A stretch of DNA of 64,000 bases from Lactobacillus sp. ESL0679 (lineage in GTDB: Bacteria; Bacillota; Bacilli; Lactobacillales; Lactobacillaceae): contig NZ_JAQTIG010000002.1 of assembly GCF_029433515.1 (NCBI RefSeq), positions 1 through 64,000 of the forward strand, written 5' to 3'. This document shows, piece after piece, positions 29,450 to 40,800 of the stretch; position 1 is the stretch's first letter, and every line of letters begins with the position of its first letter. Below the pieces are notes generated by a model. That model ran no database searches, was not told the origin of the DNA, and saw only the letters and a list, made by a program, of their open reading frames with translations. A program made the position numbers and the translations under genes.

Positions 29450-29887
29450 ATGGCAGATCCAGAGAAACTTTTTTTGGTAAATATTGTTACTCCTGATGGC
29501 GTGATCTACTCGCATTATTCTAGTATTGTGGAAATGCGGGCAATTGATGGTCAGCGTTCAGTTATGTACAATCACTTGCCGATATTAACTCCACTTACAA
29601 TTGGTGAAGTTAAGGTTAAGCGAAGTAAGGAAATGAACCAGGCAGTCAATCATATTGCTATAAGTGGCGGCTATTTTGAATTTTCAGATAACGTTGCTAC
29701 AATCATTGCCGATAGTGCTGAACGTGCCAAGAACATTGATGTTTCGCGGGCACAGGCTGCTCGTGATCGAGCACAAAAGTACATGGCAGAAGCAAAAGCT
29801 CAGCATGATCAACGTTCATTACAGAGAGCTCAGATTGCATTAAGACGAGCTGTAAACCGGATTAGTGTTTACAATTCTAATAATTAG
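29450..29887 (+). CDS. atpC: F0F1 ATP synthase subunit epsilon
   Basis: 145 aa. N-terminal beta-sandwich ([35 protein letters not shown]) and C-terminal helical hairpin ([17 protein letters not shown]). Rotor subunit and internal inhibitor. Last gene of the operon, followed by a terminator. Confidence 0.96.
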   Translation: MADPEKLFLVNIVTPDGVIYSHYSSIVEMRAIDGQRSVMYNHLPILTPLTIGEVKVKRSKEMNQAVNHIAISGGYFEFSDNVATIIADSAERAKNIDVSRAQAARDRAQKYMAEAKAQHDQRSLQRAQIALRRAVNRISVYNSNN

Positions 29888-29899
29888 TAATACGGGTTT

Positions 29900-29931
29900 T
29901 AAACGGATGCACGAGAGTGTATCCGTTTTTT
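29900..29931 (+). terminator. Intrinsic terminator of the atp operon
   Basis: AAACGGAT(G)CAC / GTG(T)ATCCGTTT around a GAGA-type loop, followed by T6. Confidence 0.88.
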
Positions 29932-29957
29932 GTTAATAATAGAATGCGAGAAATGGA

Positions 29958-30188
29958 ATGTTTCAACTTGGAGTGCACGCGCTAATCAGCATTGTAATCT
30001 ATTTGATTACGATTGGATTGTCTTTTCAAATTATGAAAAGCATCAAAATTGAAAAAATTGTCCGTAAGGGTAAAATCTTCGAGGCACAATTATTGCTGAT
30101 TTTTGCAGCAATCGGACTTGGCTTTTTAGTTGGCGATTTCTTTGTAACCTTAATTGATACGTCATTGCAATTAAGCAATTTCTTTTAA
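29958..30188 (+). CDS. DUF1146 membrane protein (YwzB-like)
   Basis: 76 aa, two membrane helices (residues about 8-26 and 45-67) joined by a basic loop KSIKIEKIVRKGKIFEAQ. Size, pattern and place immediately after atpC fit the DUF1146/YwzB family. Function unknown. No clear strong ribosome site: GAAATGGA precedes the ATG. Confidence 0.8.
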   Translation: MFQLGVHALISIVIYLITIGLSFQIMKSIKIEKIVRKGKIFEAQLLLIFAAIGLGFLVGDFFVTLIDTSLQLSNFF

Positions 30189-30270
30189 GACTTAGTAAAA
30201 AGGTTAAAGTCAAAGGAAAAGCTGTTTTCTTTATGGTAAAATGAACAATGAATATTTATGGAGGATTATC

Positions 30271-31260
30271 GTGGCACGAGATATAGGAATCGATTTAGGG
30301 ACAGCCAATGTGCTTATCAACGTCTCCGGCAAGGGGATTGTATTAAATGAGCCATCAGTAGTTGCTGTCAACACAAGTACAAATAAAGTGGTAGCAGTAG
30401 GAACCGAAGCATACAAGATGGTTGGTCGGACTCCGGGCAACATTCGGGTTATTCGTCCGCTCAAAAATGGCGTAATCGCTGACTTTGACATTACTGAGGC
30501 GATGTTGTCGTACTTTATTGAAAAGTTAAACGTAAAAGGCTTTATGTCCAAGCCAAATATTTTGATTTGTGCACCAACTGGTGTAACTTCAATTGAACAG
30601 AAAGCAATTATTCAGGCAGCAGAAAAATCTGGTGGCGGTAAAGTTTACCTTGATTTTGAGCCAAAAGTTGCTGCTGTCGGTGCTGGTCTAGATATTTTTA
30701 AGCCTCAAGGTAATATTGTGATTGATATTGGTGGGGGAACCACTGATATTGCAGTCTTATCAATGGGCGAGATTGTTACCAGCCAATCTTTGCGTTATGC
30801 TGGTGACCACATGAACCAAGCAGTTGTTTCTTACATTAAGAATAAGCACAATTTGCTAATTGGTTCACGCACGGCTGAACAAATTAAGATTGAAATTGGT
30901 AGTGCATTTGAACCGGACAAGGAAGAAACCATTACAGTGCGTGGCCGGGATATGGTAGATGGCTTACCTAAGCAGGTAACTGTTTCTGCACCCGAAATTC
31001 AAGAAGCTTTGCATGATGGTCTGATGACAATTATTGCTTCAACTAAGGAAGTCTTGGAAAAGACGCCACCAGAGTTGTCCGCTGATATAATTGATCGCGG
31101 AATTATGCTTACTGGTGGCGGCGCACTGCTTAAGAACATCGATAAGCTAATTTCGTATTATTTGAAAGTTCCTGTTTTAACAGCTGACCATCCATTAGAA
31201 GCAGTTGCCTTGGGAACAGGTACATTACTTAAAAATATCGAAAAGCACCAACGTCATTAA
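30271..31260 (+). CDS. mreB: Rod shape-determining actin-like protein (MreB/Mbl family)
   Basis: 329 aa from GTG 30,271 after TATGGAGG; the in-frame ATG at 30,241 would include that site. Actin-fold motifs: phosphate 1 IGIDLGTANVLI, phosphate 2 VIDIGGGTTDIAVLSMG, adenosine motif GIMLTGGGALLKNI. Forms filaments under the membrane that guide lateral wall synthesis. By neighbourhood it corresponds to Mbl of Bacillus; sequence alone does not separate MreB from Mbl here. rodA lies three genes downstream. Confidence 0.92.
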   Translation: MARDIGIDLGTANVLINVSGKGIVLNEPSVVAVNTSTNKVVAVGTEAYKMVGRTPGNIRVIRPLKNGVIADFDITEAMLSYFIEKLNVKGFMSKPNILICAPTGVTSIEQKAIIQAAEKSGGGKVYLDFEPKVAAVGAGLDIFKPQGNIVIDIGGGTTDIAVLSMGEIVTSQSLRYAGDHMNQAVVSYIKNKHNLLIGSRTAEQIKIEIGSAFEPDKEETITVRGRDMVDGLPKQVTVSAPEIQEALHDGLMTIIASTKEVLEKTPPELSADIIDRGIMLTGGGALLKNIDKLISYYLKVPVLTADHPLEAVALGTGTLLKNIEKHQRH

Positions 31261-31278
31261 TTCGCGGGGGAAATTGAC

Positions 31279-31572
31279 TTGCGTAAGATTTTGATTTTTT
31301 TAGTTAAAATTTATCAGAAACTGATTTCACCAATTTTGCCGCCAACATGTCGGTATTATCCAACTTGTTCAACCTATATGATTGACGCTCTTAGAAAGCA
31401 TGGACCGTTGTTAGGACTAATAATGGGAATTTGCCGTATTTTGCGTTGCAATCCATTTGTTCGTGGCGGTGTTGATCCAGTTCCCGATAAGTTTACTATT
31501 TTCCGTAATCCTCACCCTGAGAAGTATGAGGATGAGATTATTGCAAGAAAATTTCACCCAAATGTGAAGTAG
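31279..31572 (+). CDS. yidD: Membrane protein insertion efficiency factor YidD
   Basis: 97 aa from TTG 31,279. The signature [20 protein letters not shown] with the following [20 protein letters not shown] is that of YidD, a small membrane-associated protein that aids YidC-dependent insertion. GCGGGGGAAA is a modest ribosome site 10 bp upstream. In the shape-gene cluster. Confidence 0.93.
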   Translation: MRKILIFLVKIYQKLISPILPPTCRYYPTCSTYMIDALRKHGPLLGLIMGICRILRCNPFVRGGVDPVPDKFTIFRNPHPEKYEDEIIARKFHPNVK

Positions 31573-31580
31573 GAGATAAA

Positions 31581-31808
31581 ATGTCAAAAAAACCAGAAAA
31601 TATTAATATTGAAATTAATGAAGTCAAGGGCAAAGAAGTCCCGACTTGGGAAGTGGTTATCCCGAATAAAAAGTCAATTGGCTTAATTGAAAAGATTGAT
31701 GGCCGCTATCGTGCCACTACTGGCAAAACTAGCAATGTTTTATACGCAAAGACGCTTGAAAGTAGTGTCAATGACTTATTATCATACTTTGCGTTACATG
31801 AAAAATAG
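31581..31808 (+). CDS. DUF2969 family protein
   Basis: 75 aa, starting 9 bp after yidD behind TAGGAG. The pattern VPTWEVVIPNKKSIGLIEK and ATLESSVNDLLSYFALHE-like end (KTLESSVNDLLSYFALHEK) matches DUF2969, a small lactobacillus-type family next to rodA. Function unknown. Confidence 0.82.
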   Translation: MSKKPENINIEINEVKGKEVPTWEVVIPNKKSIGLIEKIDGRYRATTGKTSNVLYAKTLESSVNDLLSYFALHEK

Positions 31809-31820
31809 ATGTGATCATTA

Positions 31821-33014
31821 ATGGTAAAAGTAGAAAATGAAACGGATTTGTTTGATCGAATTGCATGGAATGTGGTTGTTCCGGTTATCCTGCTAGCATT
31901 AATTGGTTTGTATTCGATTTATTTTGCAGCAGTTGACGATCCTAGTCACATGGGTAGTCCGATGAAAGCAGTGGTTATGCAAGGGTTATGGTATGTCATC
32001 TCTCTTGCCATTGTTGTTTTTGTCATGCAATTTGATGCAGAGCAACTGTTGCGTGTTGCGCCGTATATTTACGGCTTTGGGATTATCTTACTAATAGCTG
32101 TCCTGTTTTTCTATAATCGTAGTGTGGCAGGAGATACTGGTGCTAAGAGCTGGTTTAAATTAGGACCGATTTCGTTTCAACCATCAGAAGTCATGAAGCC
32201 GGCATTTATCTTAATGCTGGCACGAGTTGTCCATGAGCATAACAAAAAATTTGCGCATACAATTAAGAATGATTGGTTACTGATTGGTAAAATGGCCGGA
32301 TGGTTATTGCCAGTTGCAATTCTGTTGAAATTGCAAAATGACTTCGGAACTATGCTGGTCTTCATTGCCATTGTTGGCGGTGTTGCACTAGTTTCGGGTA
32401 TTTCGTGGAAAATTATTGCACCAATGTTTGCAGCTGTATGTATTTTAGCTGCAAGTGTGATTTTTATGGTAACGACAGAGGGCGGCCAGGCTTTTCTGAG
32501 TCACTTCTTCCAGGCATACCAGTTTAAACGGATTATGTCTTGGCTGAATCCGGCAACTGACACCTCCAAGGGGGCTTATCAATTATGGCAAAGTATGCAG
32601 GCTATCGGCTCAGGACAGCTGTTTGGTAACGGCTTTGGCAAATTGAGTGTCTATGTTCCCGTTCGCGGCTCAGACATGGTTTATTCTGTTATTGGTGAAT
32701 CATTTGGCTTTGTCGGCAGTGTTGCAGTCATTCTGCTCTATTTGTACTTAATTGTTCAAATGGTTAAGATTACCTTTGATACGCGGAATGCTTTTTATTC
32801 TTATGTATCCACAGGGGTTATCATGATGATTTTGTTCCACGTTTTTGAAAATGTGGGCATGAGCATTGATTTGTTGCCGCTGACGGGGATTCCATTACCG
32901 TTTATTTCACAAGGTGGGTCAGCCTTGATTGGTAATATGATTGGTATTGGGATGATTTTATCCATGAAATTTCATAATAAAGATTACATGTTTAGCCAAG
33001 CTGGCGACTTTTAA
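31821..33014 (+). CDS. rodA: Rod shape-determining SEDS glycosyltransferase RodA
   Basis: 397 aa, about ten membrane helices. SEDS hallmarks: AKSWFKLGPISFQPSEVMKP (about residue 110), KLQNDFGTMLVF, and the C-terminal PLTGIPLPFISQGGSALIG. Polymerises lipid II for cell elongation. Neighbourhood with the MreB/Mbl gene favours RodA over FtsW. Ends at a bidirectional terminator. Confidence 0.94.
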   Translation: MVKVENETDLFDRIAWNVVVPVILLALIGLYSIYFAAVDDPSHMGSPMKAVVMQGLWYVISLAIVVFVMQFDAEQLLRVAPYIYGFGIILLIAVLFFYNRSVAGDTGAKSWFKLGPISFQPSEVMKPAFILMLARVVHEHNKKFAHTIKNDWLLIGKMAGWLLPVAILLKLQNDFGTMLVFIAIVGGVALVSGISWKIIAPMFAAVCILAASVIFMVTTEGGQAFLSHFFQAYQFKRIMSWLNPATDTSKGAYQLWQSMQAIGSGQLFGNGFGKLSVYVPVRGSDMVYSVIGESFGFVGSVAVILLYLYLIVQMVKITFDTRNAFYSYVSTGVIMMILFHVFENVGMSIDLLPLTGIPLPFISQGGSALIGNMIGIGMILSMKFHNKDYMFSQAGDF

Positions 33015-33030
33015 AATTTATAACAATCAA

Positions 33031-33066
33031 AAAAATGCATTTACCTCAGGGTAAATGCATTTTTTG
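33031..33066. terminator. Bidirectional terminator between rodA and the UspA gene
   Basis: AAAAATGCATTTAC/GTAAATGCATTTTT, a 14-bp perfect stem with a 6-nt loop and A/T runs on both flanks, between convergent genes. Confidence 0.92.
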
Positions 33067-33078
33067 TATTAACAATTA

Positions 33079-33540
33079 TTATTTGGTTAAAGCTGAATTT
33101 TCTCTTGAACGGCAAATCAGAACGTCACAGTTGGTTGTTCTGGTAACATATTCAGTTACACTGCCGATTAGCAGACGTTCAACGGCATTAAGTCCAGTAG
33201 AACCAAGGACGATTAGATCAACATGATGTTTTTTAGGAAATTCATGAGCAATAATTGCTTTTGGCGACCCGAACTCAATTGAAAAATGAACTTCCTGTAC
33301 ACCTGCTTGTTTAGCGTTTTTGTAGTATTGTTCCATTTTTTCTTTTGCGTCATTGGAAACTTGTTCAATCATCTCGGAGTCAAAGCTCGAGACATTTTGA
33401 AATGATCGCGTATCAATTACGTGCAAAATTTCTAGTATTGCGTCATTGCGGATAGCAGCCGAAACTGCTTTTTTAAAGGCTAAGTCAGCCTCTTTAGAAC
33501 CATCCACGGCGACTTGAATGTGGTGATATTGTTTCATCAT
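33079..33540 (-). CDS. Universal stress protein, UspA family
   Basis: 153 aa. N-terminal beta strand YHHIQVAVDGSKEADLAFKK and the C-terminal nucleotide-binding motif DLIVLGSTGLNAVERLLIGS followed by TEYVTRTTNCDVLI are diagnostic. Members bind ATP and are induced in stationary phase or stress. AAAGAGGTG precedes the ATG. Confidence 0.92.
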   Translation of the reverse strand: MMKQYHHIQVAVDGSKEADLAFKKAVSAAIRNDAILEILHVIDTRSFQNVSSFDSEMIEQVSNDAKEKMEQYYKNAKQAGVQEVHFSIEFGSPKAIIAHEFPKKHHVDLIVLGSTGLNAVERLLIGSVTEYVTRTTNCDVLICRSRENSALTK

Positions 33541-33583
33541 TAGAACACCTCTTTCACTATCTATTTTACCAAATTTTGGTTAG

Positions 33584-33865
33584 TTATTCATTCTTTTGAT
33601 TAATTAATAGACTAAAAATCAAAATTGTGAGCGAACTGAAAATTAAAGTAATTAAATTTAGATAGCGATTTCTTTGCAATAATAGGAAAATACCCAAAAT
33701 CGTTTCAATAAAAAGCAATATTGCCGTCCAGCGCATAATTGTCTTGAAATTGTTTGTGCCTTTGCTGTTATAGATTAGGAATTGACCGTCTTGACAGTGC
33801 CATAAGTAGAGGGAAGTTATCAGTAAAATTAGAAGATAAATTCCCATGATAATTTTAATAGCCAT
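33584..33865 (-). CDS. Small membrane protein (93 aa), unknown
   Basis: 93 aa from ATG at 33,865, six bases after GGAG. A longer version from 33,937 would read through the 6S terminator hairpin and is rejected. Three membrane helices: residues about 3-22 (IKIIMGIYLLILLITSLYLW), 45-62 and 68-88. No family recognised. It lies directly behind the terminator of the RNA gene and may be expressed by readthrough from it. Confidence 0.65.
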   Translation of the reverse strand: MAIKIIMGIYLLILLITSLYLWHCQDGQFLIYNSKGTNNFKTIMRWTAILLFIETILGIFLLLQRNRYLNLITLIFSSLTILIFSLLINQKNE

Positions 33866-33875
33866 AAAAACTCCA

Positions 33876-33901
33876 CAAAAAAACGGTTCAACAACCGTTT
33901 T
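33876..33901 (-). terminator. Intrinsic terminator of the 6S-like RNA gene
   Basis: On the minus strand AAAACGGTT-GTTG-AACCGTTTT followed by T7. It stands about 20 nt after the closing stem of the RNA and ends 11 nt before the ATG of the 93-aa gene. Confidence 0.88.
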
Positions 33902-33919
33902 GTAAAATCTCAAAATAAA

Positions 33920-34106
33920 TCCGAGTTGACAAAACAAAGCATAATGACGCTTGTTGAACCCGCAGTGTTCAAAAATTGAGTAGTAGCGCAGCGAATATGG
34001 ATCCTATTCCATGATAGTTTTCCGATTCGGTAGTTATTTACTTACTCGCACGTCTTTAGTTTGATCGGTCAACTTTAATACATTTAAGCTTGTTGATCAA
34101 CTCAGA
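33920..34106 (-). ncRNA. ssrS: 6S RNA candidate
   Basis: A 187-nt minus-strand RNA without an ORF. Its ends pair: UCUGAGUUGA (5', 34,106-34,097) with UCAACUCGGA (3', 33,929-33,920), a 10-bp stem. Further in, AACAAGC pairs with GCUUUGUU, AAUG with CAUU, GUUGACC with GGUUCAAC, and GAGUAAGUA with UACUACUC, forming a long rod with internal bulges. The apex holds small hairpins. Size, end pairing, rod shape, strong promoter and downstream terminator fit 6S RNA, which binds the sigma-A RNA polymerase. I made the call from structure and position, not from a covariance model. Confidence 0.6.
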
Positions 34107-34112
34107 TTAACT

Positions 34113-34144
34113 ATTATACTACCCAAGATCATTAGGATTGTCAA
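34113..34144 (-). promoter_or_regulatory. Promoter of the 6S-like RNA
   Basis: TTGACA (34,144-34,139) and TATAAT (34,118-34,113) on the minus strand. The spacer is 20 bp, longer than ideal. The -10 ends six bases before the proposed 5' end of the RNA at 34,106. Confidence 0.7.
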
Positions 34145-34830
34145 GAGTTTAAGCCAATTGATAATCGCGGTTGTAAGAATTTGGATTGCAATAAAATTAA
34201 ATAATATAAAATGCAAAATATAACTAGTTATTATTTTAATATTTTCGGATATTATTCAATTTATCTAATACTATATAACAAATTAAAAGCTTTTTGATGA
34301 AAAAATGATAAATTTTACTTTTCAGACTAATAGCTTAATATATTAGTGTTTATTGTACAAATATGCAGACATAAATTAATTACAGCACATTTATATCAAT
34401 TATAATATATATTAATTTATAAAATATAAAATATAGTGAAAATATAAATTATATTTTATGATAAAAGGGACTGATTTAAAGCTGATATTGTCAATATGTA
34501 TACGACTAGTATGGCTTTATTAGCAATATTGGTAAGGCTGCTAATGATTAAAGCTTAAGTATCTAATTGTCTTGAAACAGCTATAAATAAAAATTTAAGT
34601 TAGCAAATACATGTAATAGTTATTACTGCAAATCAATTGGCACAAGTAATTGTATAAACTATAGGTATTTTAACGTAAAGATTTTGATCAATGTTATGTT
34701 ATTTTAAATACTATACATCCTAATCTTATTGCATTATTAAAAAATAATTTGATTTACATGTAAATAATTTTAATGAACATATGTAAGTAAATGTTATTTA
34801 TATTATAACTATAAATTTTGAAGATTATAT
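34145..34830. other. Very AT-rich non-coding region before giant gene 1
   Basis: About 690 bp, strikingly poor in G and C, with no ORF of note and many short A/T palindromes. It separates the 6S-like RNA from the first giant surface gene. A comparable AT-rich region precedes giant gene 2. Confidence 0.6.
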
Positions 34831-34858
34831 TTACATTTTCATAATTATGAAATACAAT
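34831..34858 (+). promoter_or_regulatory. Probable promoter of giant surface gene 1
   Basis: TTACAT (34,831-34,836), 16-bp spacer, TACAAT (34,853-34,858), followed by aGTAC. The same TACAAT-N-GTAC arrangement at 40-41 bp from the ATG occurs before giant gene 2, which supports it. AAAGGAGA is the ribosome site. Confidence 0.55.
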
Positions 34859-34892
34859 AGTACGCGTATAACTTTAATCAAAAGGAGATATT

Positions 34893-37800
34893 ATGTTGGG
34901 AAAAAATAATTTCAACGAACGATTAAGAAAGATGGAAATGCAAGCTAAGCAGGACCGTTTTTCAATACGTAAACTAAGTATTGGTGCAGCTTCTGTGCTG
35001 CTTGGCTTTACTTTCTTTGGTATAAACAGCCAAAGTGTCCAAGCAGATACAGTTACGCCTGCTAAGGAAGTCGAGACAGCAAATATCCAAAATGTTGCGT
35101 CGTCAGATAAGCAGGAGACTCCGACACGTGATGCCGTTAAGACAGCTAGTGGCAATAAACAGCAAGTTAAAAAAGCTAATAATGGTAGTCAGAAGCTTGA
35201 TACTTATGCAAAATTGAGTAAGTTTTTGCGGGATAGTGATGGCGCTACTGTAAGTGCTAGTGACGGTAATGTTACTAAGCCAACAGCTGCACCTAGTGAT
35301 ACTGTAAAACCTGCTACTAGTTCAGCAGCGACACCAGCACAAAAACCAGCAGACACTAAGCCTGCTGGTGATATTACTGGTAGTAATAGCGCAAATACTG
35401 CTGATACTGCAAGTGGTATTGCTGCTAATAATAATGCTACAGCTCCAGCTGACACCAACAAGCCAGCGGATGATAAATTGCCGGCTAACATTGATATTAC
35501 AGCAACATCTGCTAAGCCAGGTCAAAAACCAGTTACTACTGATCCAGCTGCTACAGGAGTATCCATCACTAATGGTGACAAGCCGACTGCTCCAGATCAG
35601 GACGACAAGAAAAAGCAATTGGCTGACGCACAAGATGGTCAAACTGCTTATGTTAGTAGCTGGAAAGATTTGCTGAATGCCTTTAGCAATACGCAAATTA
35701 CTAAAATTGAAATTATGAAGGATATTGTTAATGATACTAACGTTACGGGTGATCAACCAGTTACGTTGTCAGGTGATCGTAGTTTAACGATTGAATCTAA
35801 TCCAGCTGATAATAAGCGCTACATAATTGATTTTAAAAATTCACGTGTTTCTTCAGGCAATAAAGGTAGTCAGGGGCATCTCACTTTATCTTATGATAAT
35901 TTAACTTTGTACTGCGCAAGTGATTATGGCGTAGCGGATTCATATTTTAATGCATCGACATTTAACTTTACAGATGTTGACTTCCATGGTAATCAGATGG
36001 TATATGCTGGTAATAACGATACTGATATTCATTTCTTCGGTCATAATACTGCTGAAACTGTTCCAATGCCTTATACAAGTCAAGTAGATGGCACTAAAGT
36101 TAATGGTGATGGTGAAGACCAGCAGTTATTTGAATTTCAAGGTAACAGTAACCAATCTTTAACTTTTGAAAAGGGTAGTACTTTTGTAGGAACAACCACT
36201 TACGGTAACGTAATTGAAATGCATGGTACTAATAGTAAAGTAACTTTAGAGCAAGGTGCCCAAGTTACTTTAAATCCAGCTGCTAATGCTGATGGTTCTA
36301 AAGGTGGTAATTCTGCTCAAAATACCACTAAGGCAGCCGGTATTTATATGACGGCTAAAGGCCAAGTATTAATTAACGAAGATGCTAACCTTAATATTAA
36401 TGTAGGACAGACAAATGAGAATGCAGCTAAGCCTAATATTACTGATGTGCAATTAAGTGATCAATTTACAGGTAAAGTGGATTATCATGAAGCTGCAGCT
36501 ATTATCTTATCTGACGCAGCGGCTACAATTACTGTTCAAGATGGTGGTGCCATTAACGTTAAAACCAATGGTGATGTTAGTGATAATGGTTCTGGTAAAG
36601 CTAGTGTTGTAGTTTATGATGGTGGTAATATTCAAGTTAATTCACATGGAGCTTTGAATATAACTGGCACTAATATGCAAAAATATGCCGGTACCTTACT
36701 GTACATTGCTGGTCAAGCCGATTTGGAAAACGGAACGCTTAATCTTTCATTGGAAGGCGAAGGTGCTCAAGGTTCAGGAACTGGTGCCAGTACTTTAGTT
36801 GACCTTGATTCTTCGAAGGGTGTTTTAACTGTTAATAACCCACAAAGCCTGATACTAGATGCTCATGCGAATAAGGCAGCCAGTATCATTGGTAATAGTG
36901 ATATTAAGATCATGAATGTCCGTCAGGTTTTTGATTTTCCAGGTTTGCCGCAAATTATTTTGCCACCGTTTCATATTTTAGATGTTAAAAAGACGACTGG
37001 TAATAAAGCAACTATTGGCGTTAACAGGATGGAACTGCTTAACGGTACAACGCCATTAACGACAGATATGATTACCGGCCTTGTAAATGATATTAGCACC
37101 GATCCAACTCTTGCTGGATTAGGAAGTGTGTTAGGAAGCGCATTGGGTGGCCAAGATCCAACGGCTTTATTAACCAGTCTAGCGGGGATTTCTTTTGATG
37201 AAATTTTCCCAGCTATTATTCAAAATGCCTTCTCTAACCCAGATAATCCGGGGTACAACTACATTCACATGATTCCAGCCAATCCATCCGGATTTTTGGG
37301 AATTCAAGATGCTAAAGTAACTGTTAATAAAGATGGTTCTAGAACAATCTCAGGTTCAATTACTGGCTATGACAAGACAAAAGATGGTCCAAAGAGTGAC
37401 ACGGTCTTTAATAAATTAGTTGATGGTGGTACAGATGCTTATGTTATTGCTAAGTTCAATAGTACTGGCTCAACTTTAGATGGTCAAACTTGGAAGAGTC
37501 CATATCAAGTTGATAAGCCAACCAAAACGGGAGAATTTAGCTCACCTTATGCAAGTACAGATCTGGTTGGTAATCCGCAGACTTTACCTGCAGGCTTAAA
37601 GATTGATGGTACTAAGCAAACTTTAACCGTACCAAAAAATGGTATGAAATTTAATGGTACAAATGTACCCGGAAATGCAGTTCTTGATTTTAAGAATCAT
37701 GCTGTTTTATTAGGTGGCAATAAAGTAGCTAGTTTACCTGCTAATTTAGCTTGGCCGCTACCAGATGGTATGGGTTCATTAACATTGCCGTTTGATTTAC

Positions 37801-40800
37801 CGTTTGTGACCCCAGTATCAACAAGTGACTCTAAAGAAACTTTATCAACTGAATTTGCAGCTAAAGTTAATGATGACAATACGTTTAGTTTTACAATTCC
37901 AACAGATGTATTTAATAAATTAATGGCTGGAGCACAATTAGAATTAACACCAGAAGCCAACTTTGTTGGGTATGCTAATGATGCTCAACCATACAGTGTC
38001 GATCTGTTGAAGAAGTCATTTAAAGATACAGTTGATGATGAAAGAAAGCAACTGGATCAAGCATATCAAGACGCATTAAGTATTTTAGCTAATTCTGGTC
38101 TTGATCTTGATGGTACTTATAAGAATGAGATTGATCAAGCTTATCATGCTGCTATTGCAGGTGGTACAGATGATACCAACCCAAACCCAGACAAAACCAA
38201 TTCTATTTATGGCGTAACTGATGATAATAGCGATGCAGCGATTAATGACGTTATTAACCGAGCTCAAAGTGCAATTGATACTATGTATCATAATGCATAT
38301 GATAGTAAATTCGATAAGTTTGTTAGTGATCATAAGTTAACTGATAATTCGCTAACTAATACTATTAATGCAGAAAAGAATAAAATTAATGCAGCAACTG
38401 GTAAAGATGCAATTAATAAAGCAGAACAAGATGCTGAAACTGCTCTAACTGCAGCGGGTAATATAGCTCAAAATAAAGCTAAAGCTAAAGAAGATATTCA
38501 AAAATATATTGCGGCAGCAAAGACTGACTTGGGCAAAGCAGGTGTTGATACTACTGACTTTATAAGTGCAGATTCTGGCTTTACTGATGATGCTATTAAT
38601 ACTGCACTTGCTACGATGGCAACCGATGGTTCTAACAAGGATAAGATTGTTAATGGTATTAAGCAAAAGGTTTTTGCTAAATATAACTTAAACTTGTCAG
38701 GTGTGATCACGAATTATGGTGGTGATGAAGGTAAGGAGTTAACCGGTTTAACGTTACCTGCTGGTTCTACTTACCAAAGTGACATTAATAACACTAAGAC
38801 CAATATTGCTAATGACTTAACCTTTAAAGGCGACGGCACCGAATTTACAGGCAGTGCTAATGTTGCTAAGGCCAAGACGGTAATTGATTTAACTATTGCT
38901 AAGGCCAATGCTGTTTCTGAAGTGCAAAAGTATGCTAACAGTGTGGTAAGTGATTACCCAAGTTGTGGGACTGCTATTAGTAAAGTTAATAGTACCTATC
39001 AGGCTACGATTAACGGTGAAACTAGCATTGCAAATTTGCAAGATACTAATCACGCCAATGCTAATGCTAATAACCATGATCAGATTACTGATGTTAAAAA
39101 CAGTATTGCAGCAATTGATCAAGCAATTCAGACTTATAAAGATGGTTTGAAGAAGCATATTATTGTCCAAATCAATGGTGGTACTGATAATGATGGCAAG
39201 ACTTATGATAGTTTACGGCACAATATTTCACTTCTGGAAGGTAAGTTTGCCAGTTTAAATCTTGGTTCTGATCTTGATATTAAAGCCGGTATTAGTAAAC
39301 TTAATAGTAATTTAGATGAGGCTGCTTCAATTGCTGGTGATCAGACTGATTCTAAAGCAACAGCTACGATTGATAAGGCGACTAAGGAAGGTGATACTGC
39401 TACTGCTGGTACTGCCTTAGGTGAACAGAAGAAAGCACAAGATTTACTTGATCAAACGTTGAAGTATTACAATGCTTTGAATAAGCTGGTAGCTTACACG
39501 AATAATCAAGCTTCAAAGAAGCCGGATGCTAAGCCGGATATTGTCAATGCTGCTAAAGAAGCTGCTAAGAATATCTTTAATGCTACAGACACGAGTGCTA
39601 ACACTGATACCAATGGTAATGGTCCAATTGAAGCTGCTGAACAAGATGGTGAAAAAGCTATTGATGATATTGTTAAGTACTCTGCTGCCAGTGATGCCAT
39701 TGAAAACGCGGCTACTCAAGCACATACTCGTGTAAATAATTCACATGCAACGGCAGCACAAAAGGCACAATACAATAAGGAAATTGATGATGCTAAAACT
39801 GCTGCTTTGAATACGAAACCTGATAAGGGTGATAAGAATTCAATTTACGGTTCTGATAATCAAGACTTTATTAACAATCGTCAACAGCGTGTTCTTAACA
39901 AGTTTAACAAGGCTGCTGCTAAAGCTGAGGTTGCTGGCTTTGCGGAAGATGCTAAAGATGCCTTAGGTGCTAATGATGACGCTGATATTGATGCAGCTAG
40001 AGATGAGGCAACAGCAAATAAAGGGACAATTGACAATGTATCAGATGCTGGAACGACTGCCCATGATACGTCTAGTCAAGTTCAAGATGCCGAAAATGCT
40101 GCTAAATTAGCTATCTTGGCTGCCTTAAAGAATAAGGCCAATGCTAAATTAAATGCTGAAGAATCTAAAGTTGAGGAGAAGCTTGATGCTCTTAGCGATA
40201 ATCTGACTGCTGATCAGATTGCGAATGGCAAGAGTAAGGCACACGACTTTGTAACTAATACTAATGGTACTGGTGCAACAGATCACATTAATGTTGATGA
40301 AAGTACAGTAAATGCCGCTGTTACTAATGCCCAAGATCAAGCTGCTAAGGATGCGGCCTTAGCTAATGGTATCAGTAGTATTAAGACTGACTTAAATAAT
40401 GGTCTGACTAACCTAAATGGTGTTGTAACTGATGCTACTAATAAAGCTAACCGTGCGGCTGCAATTGCTGCAGTTAATGCTGAACATCAGAAAGTTGTTG
40501 ATGACCTTAATGATAAGACCAAGTATCCTGACTTAACTGATGAACACCGTAAGCAATTGATTGCTAATGCTAATACAGCTTGGACTAATGGTTTGAGTAA
40601 TTTAGCAACTTGTGATGATGATCAAGTTGATGCGCAAAAGAGTCAAGCAATTAAAAATCTTGATGATATTTTGACTAATGCTGATACATTAAATAGCAAT
40701 GATAAGGAACATACTGAAAATGCGCTTAATACTGCTAAACAAACCGCTAAACAAAATTTAGATGATGCTAAGACAGCTGCCGAAAATAAGGTTAATGGTT

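Noticed and set aside
34490-34560. Short open segment before giant gene 1 (about 25 codons)
   Set aside because: No start signal or similarity; it stops within the AT-rich region and is too short to support.
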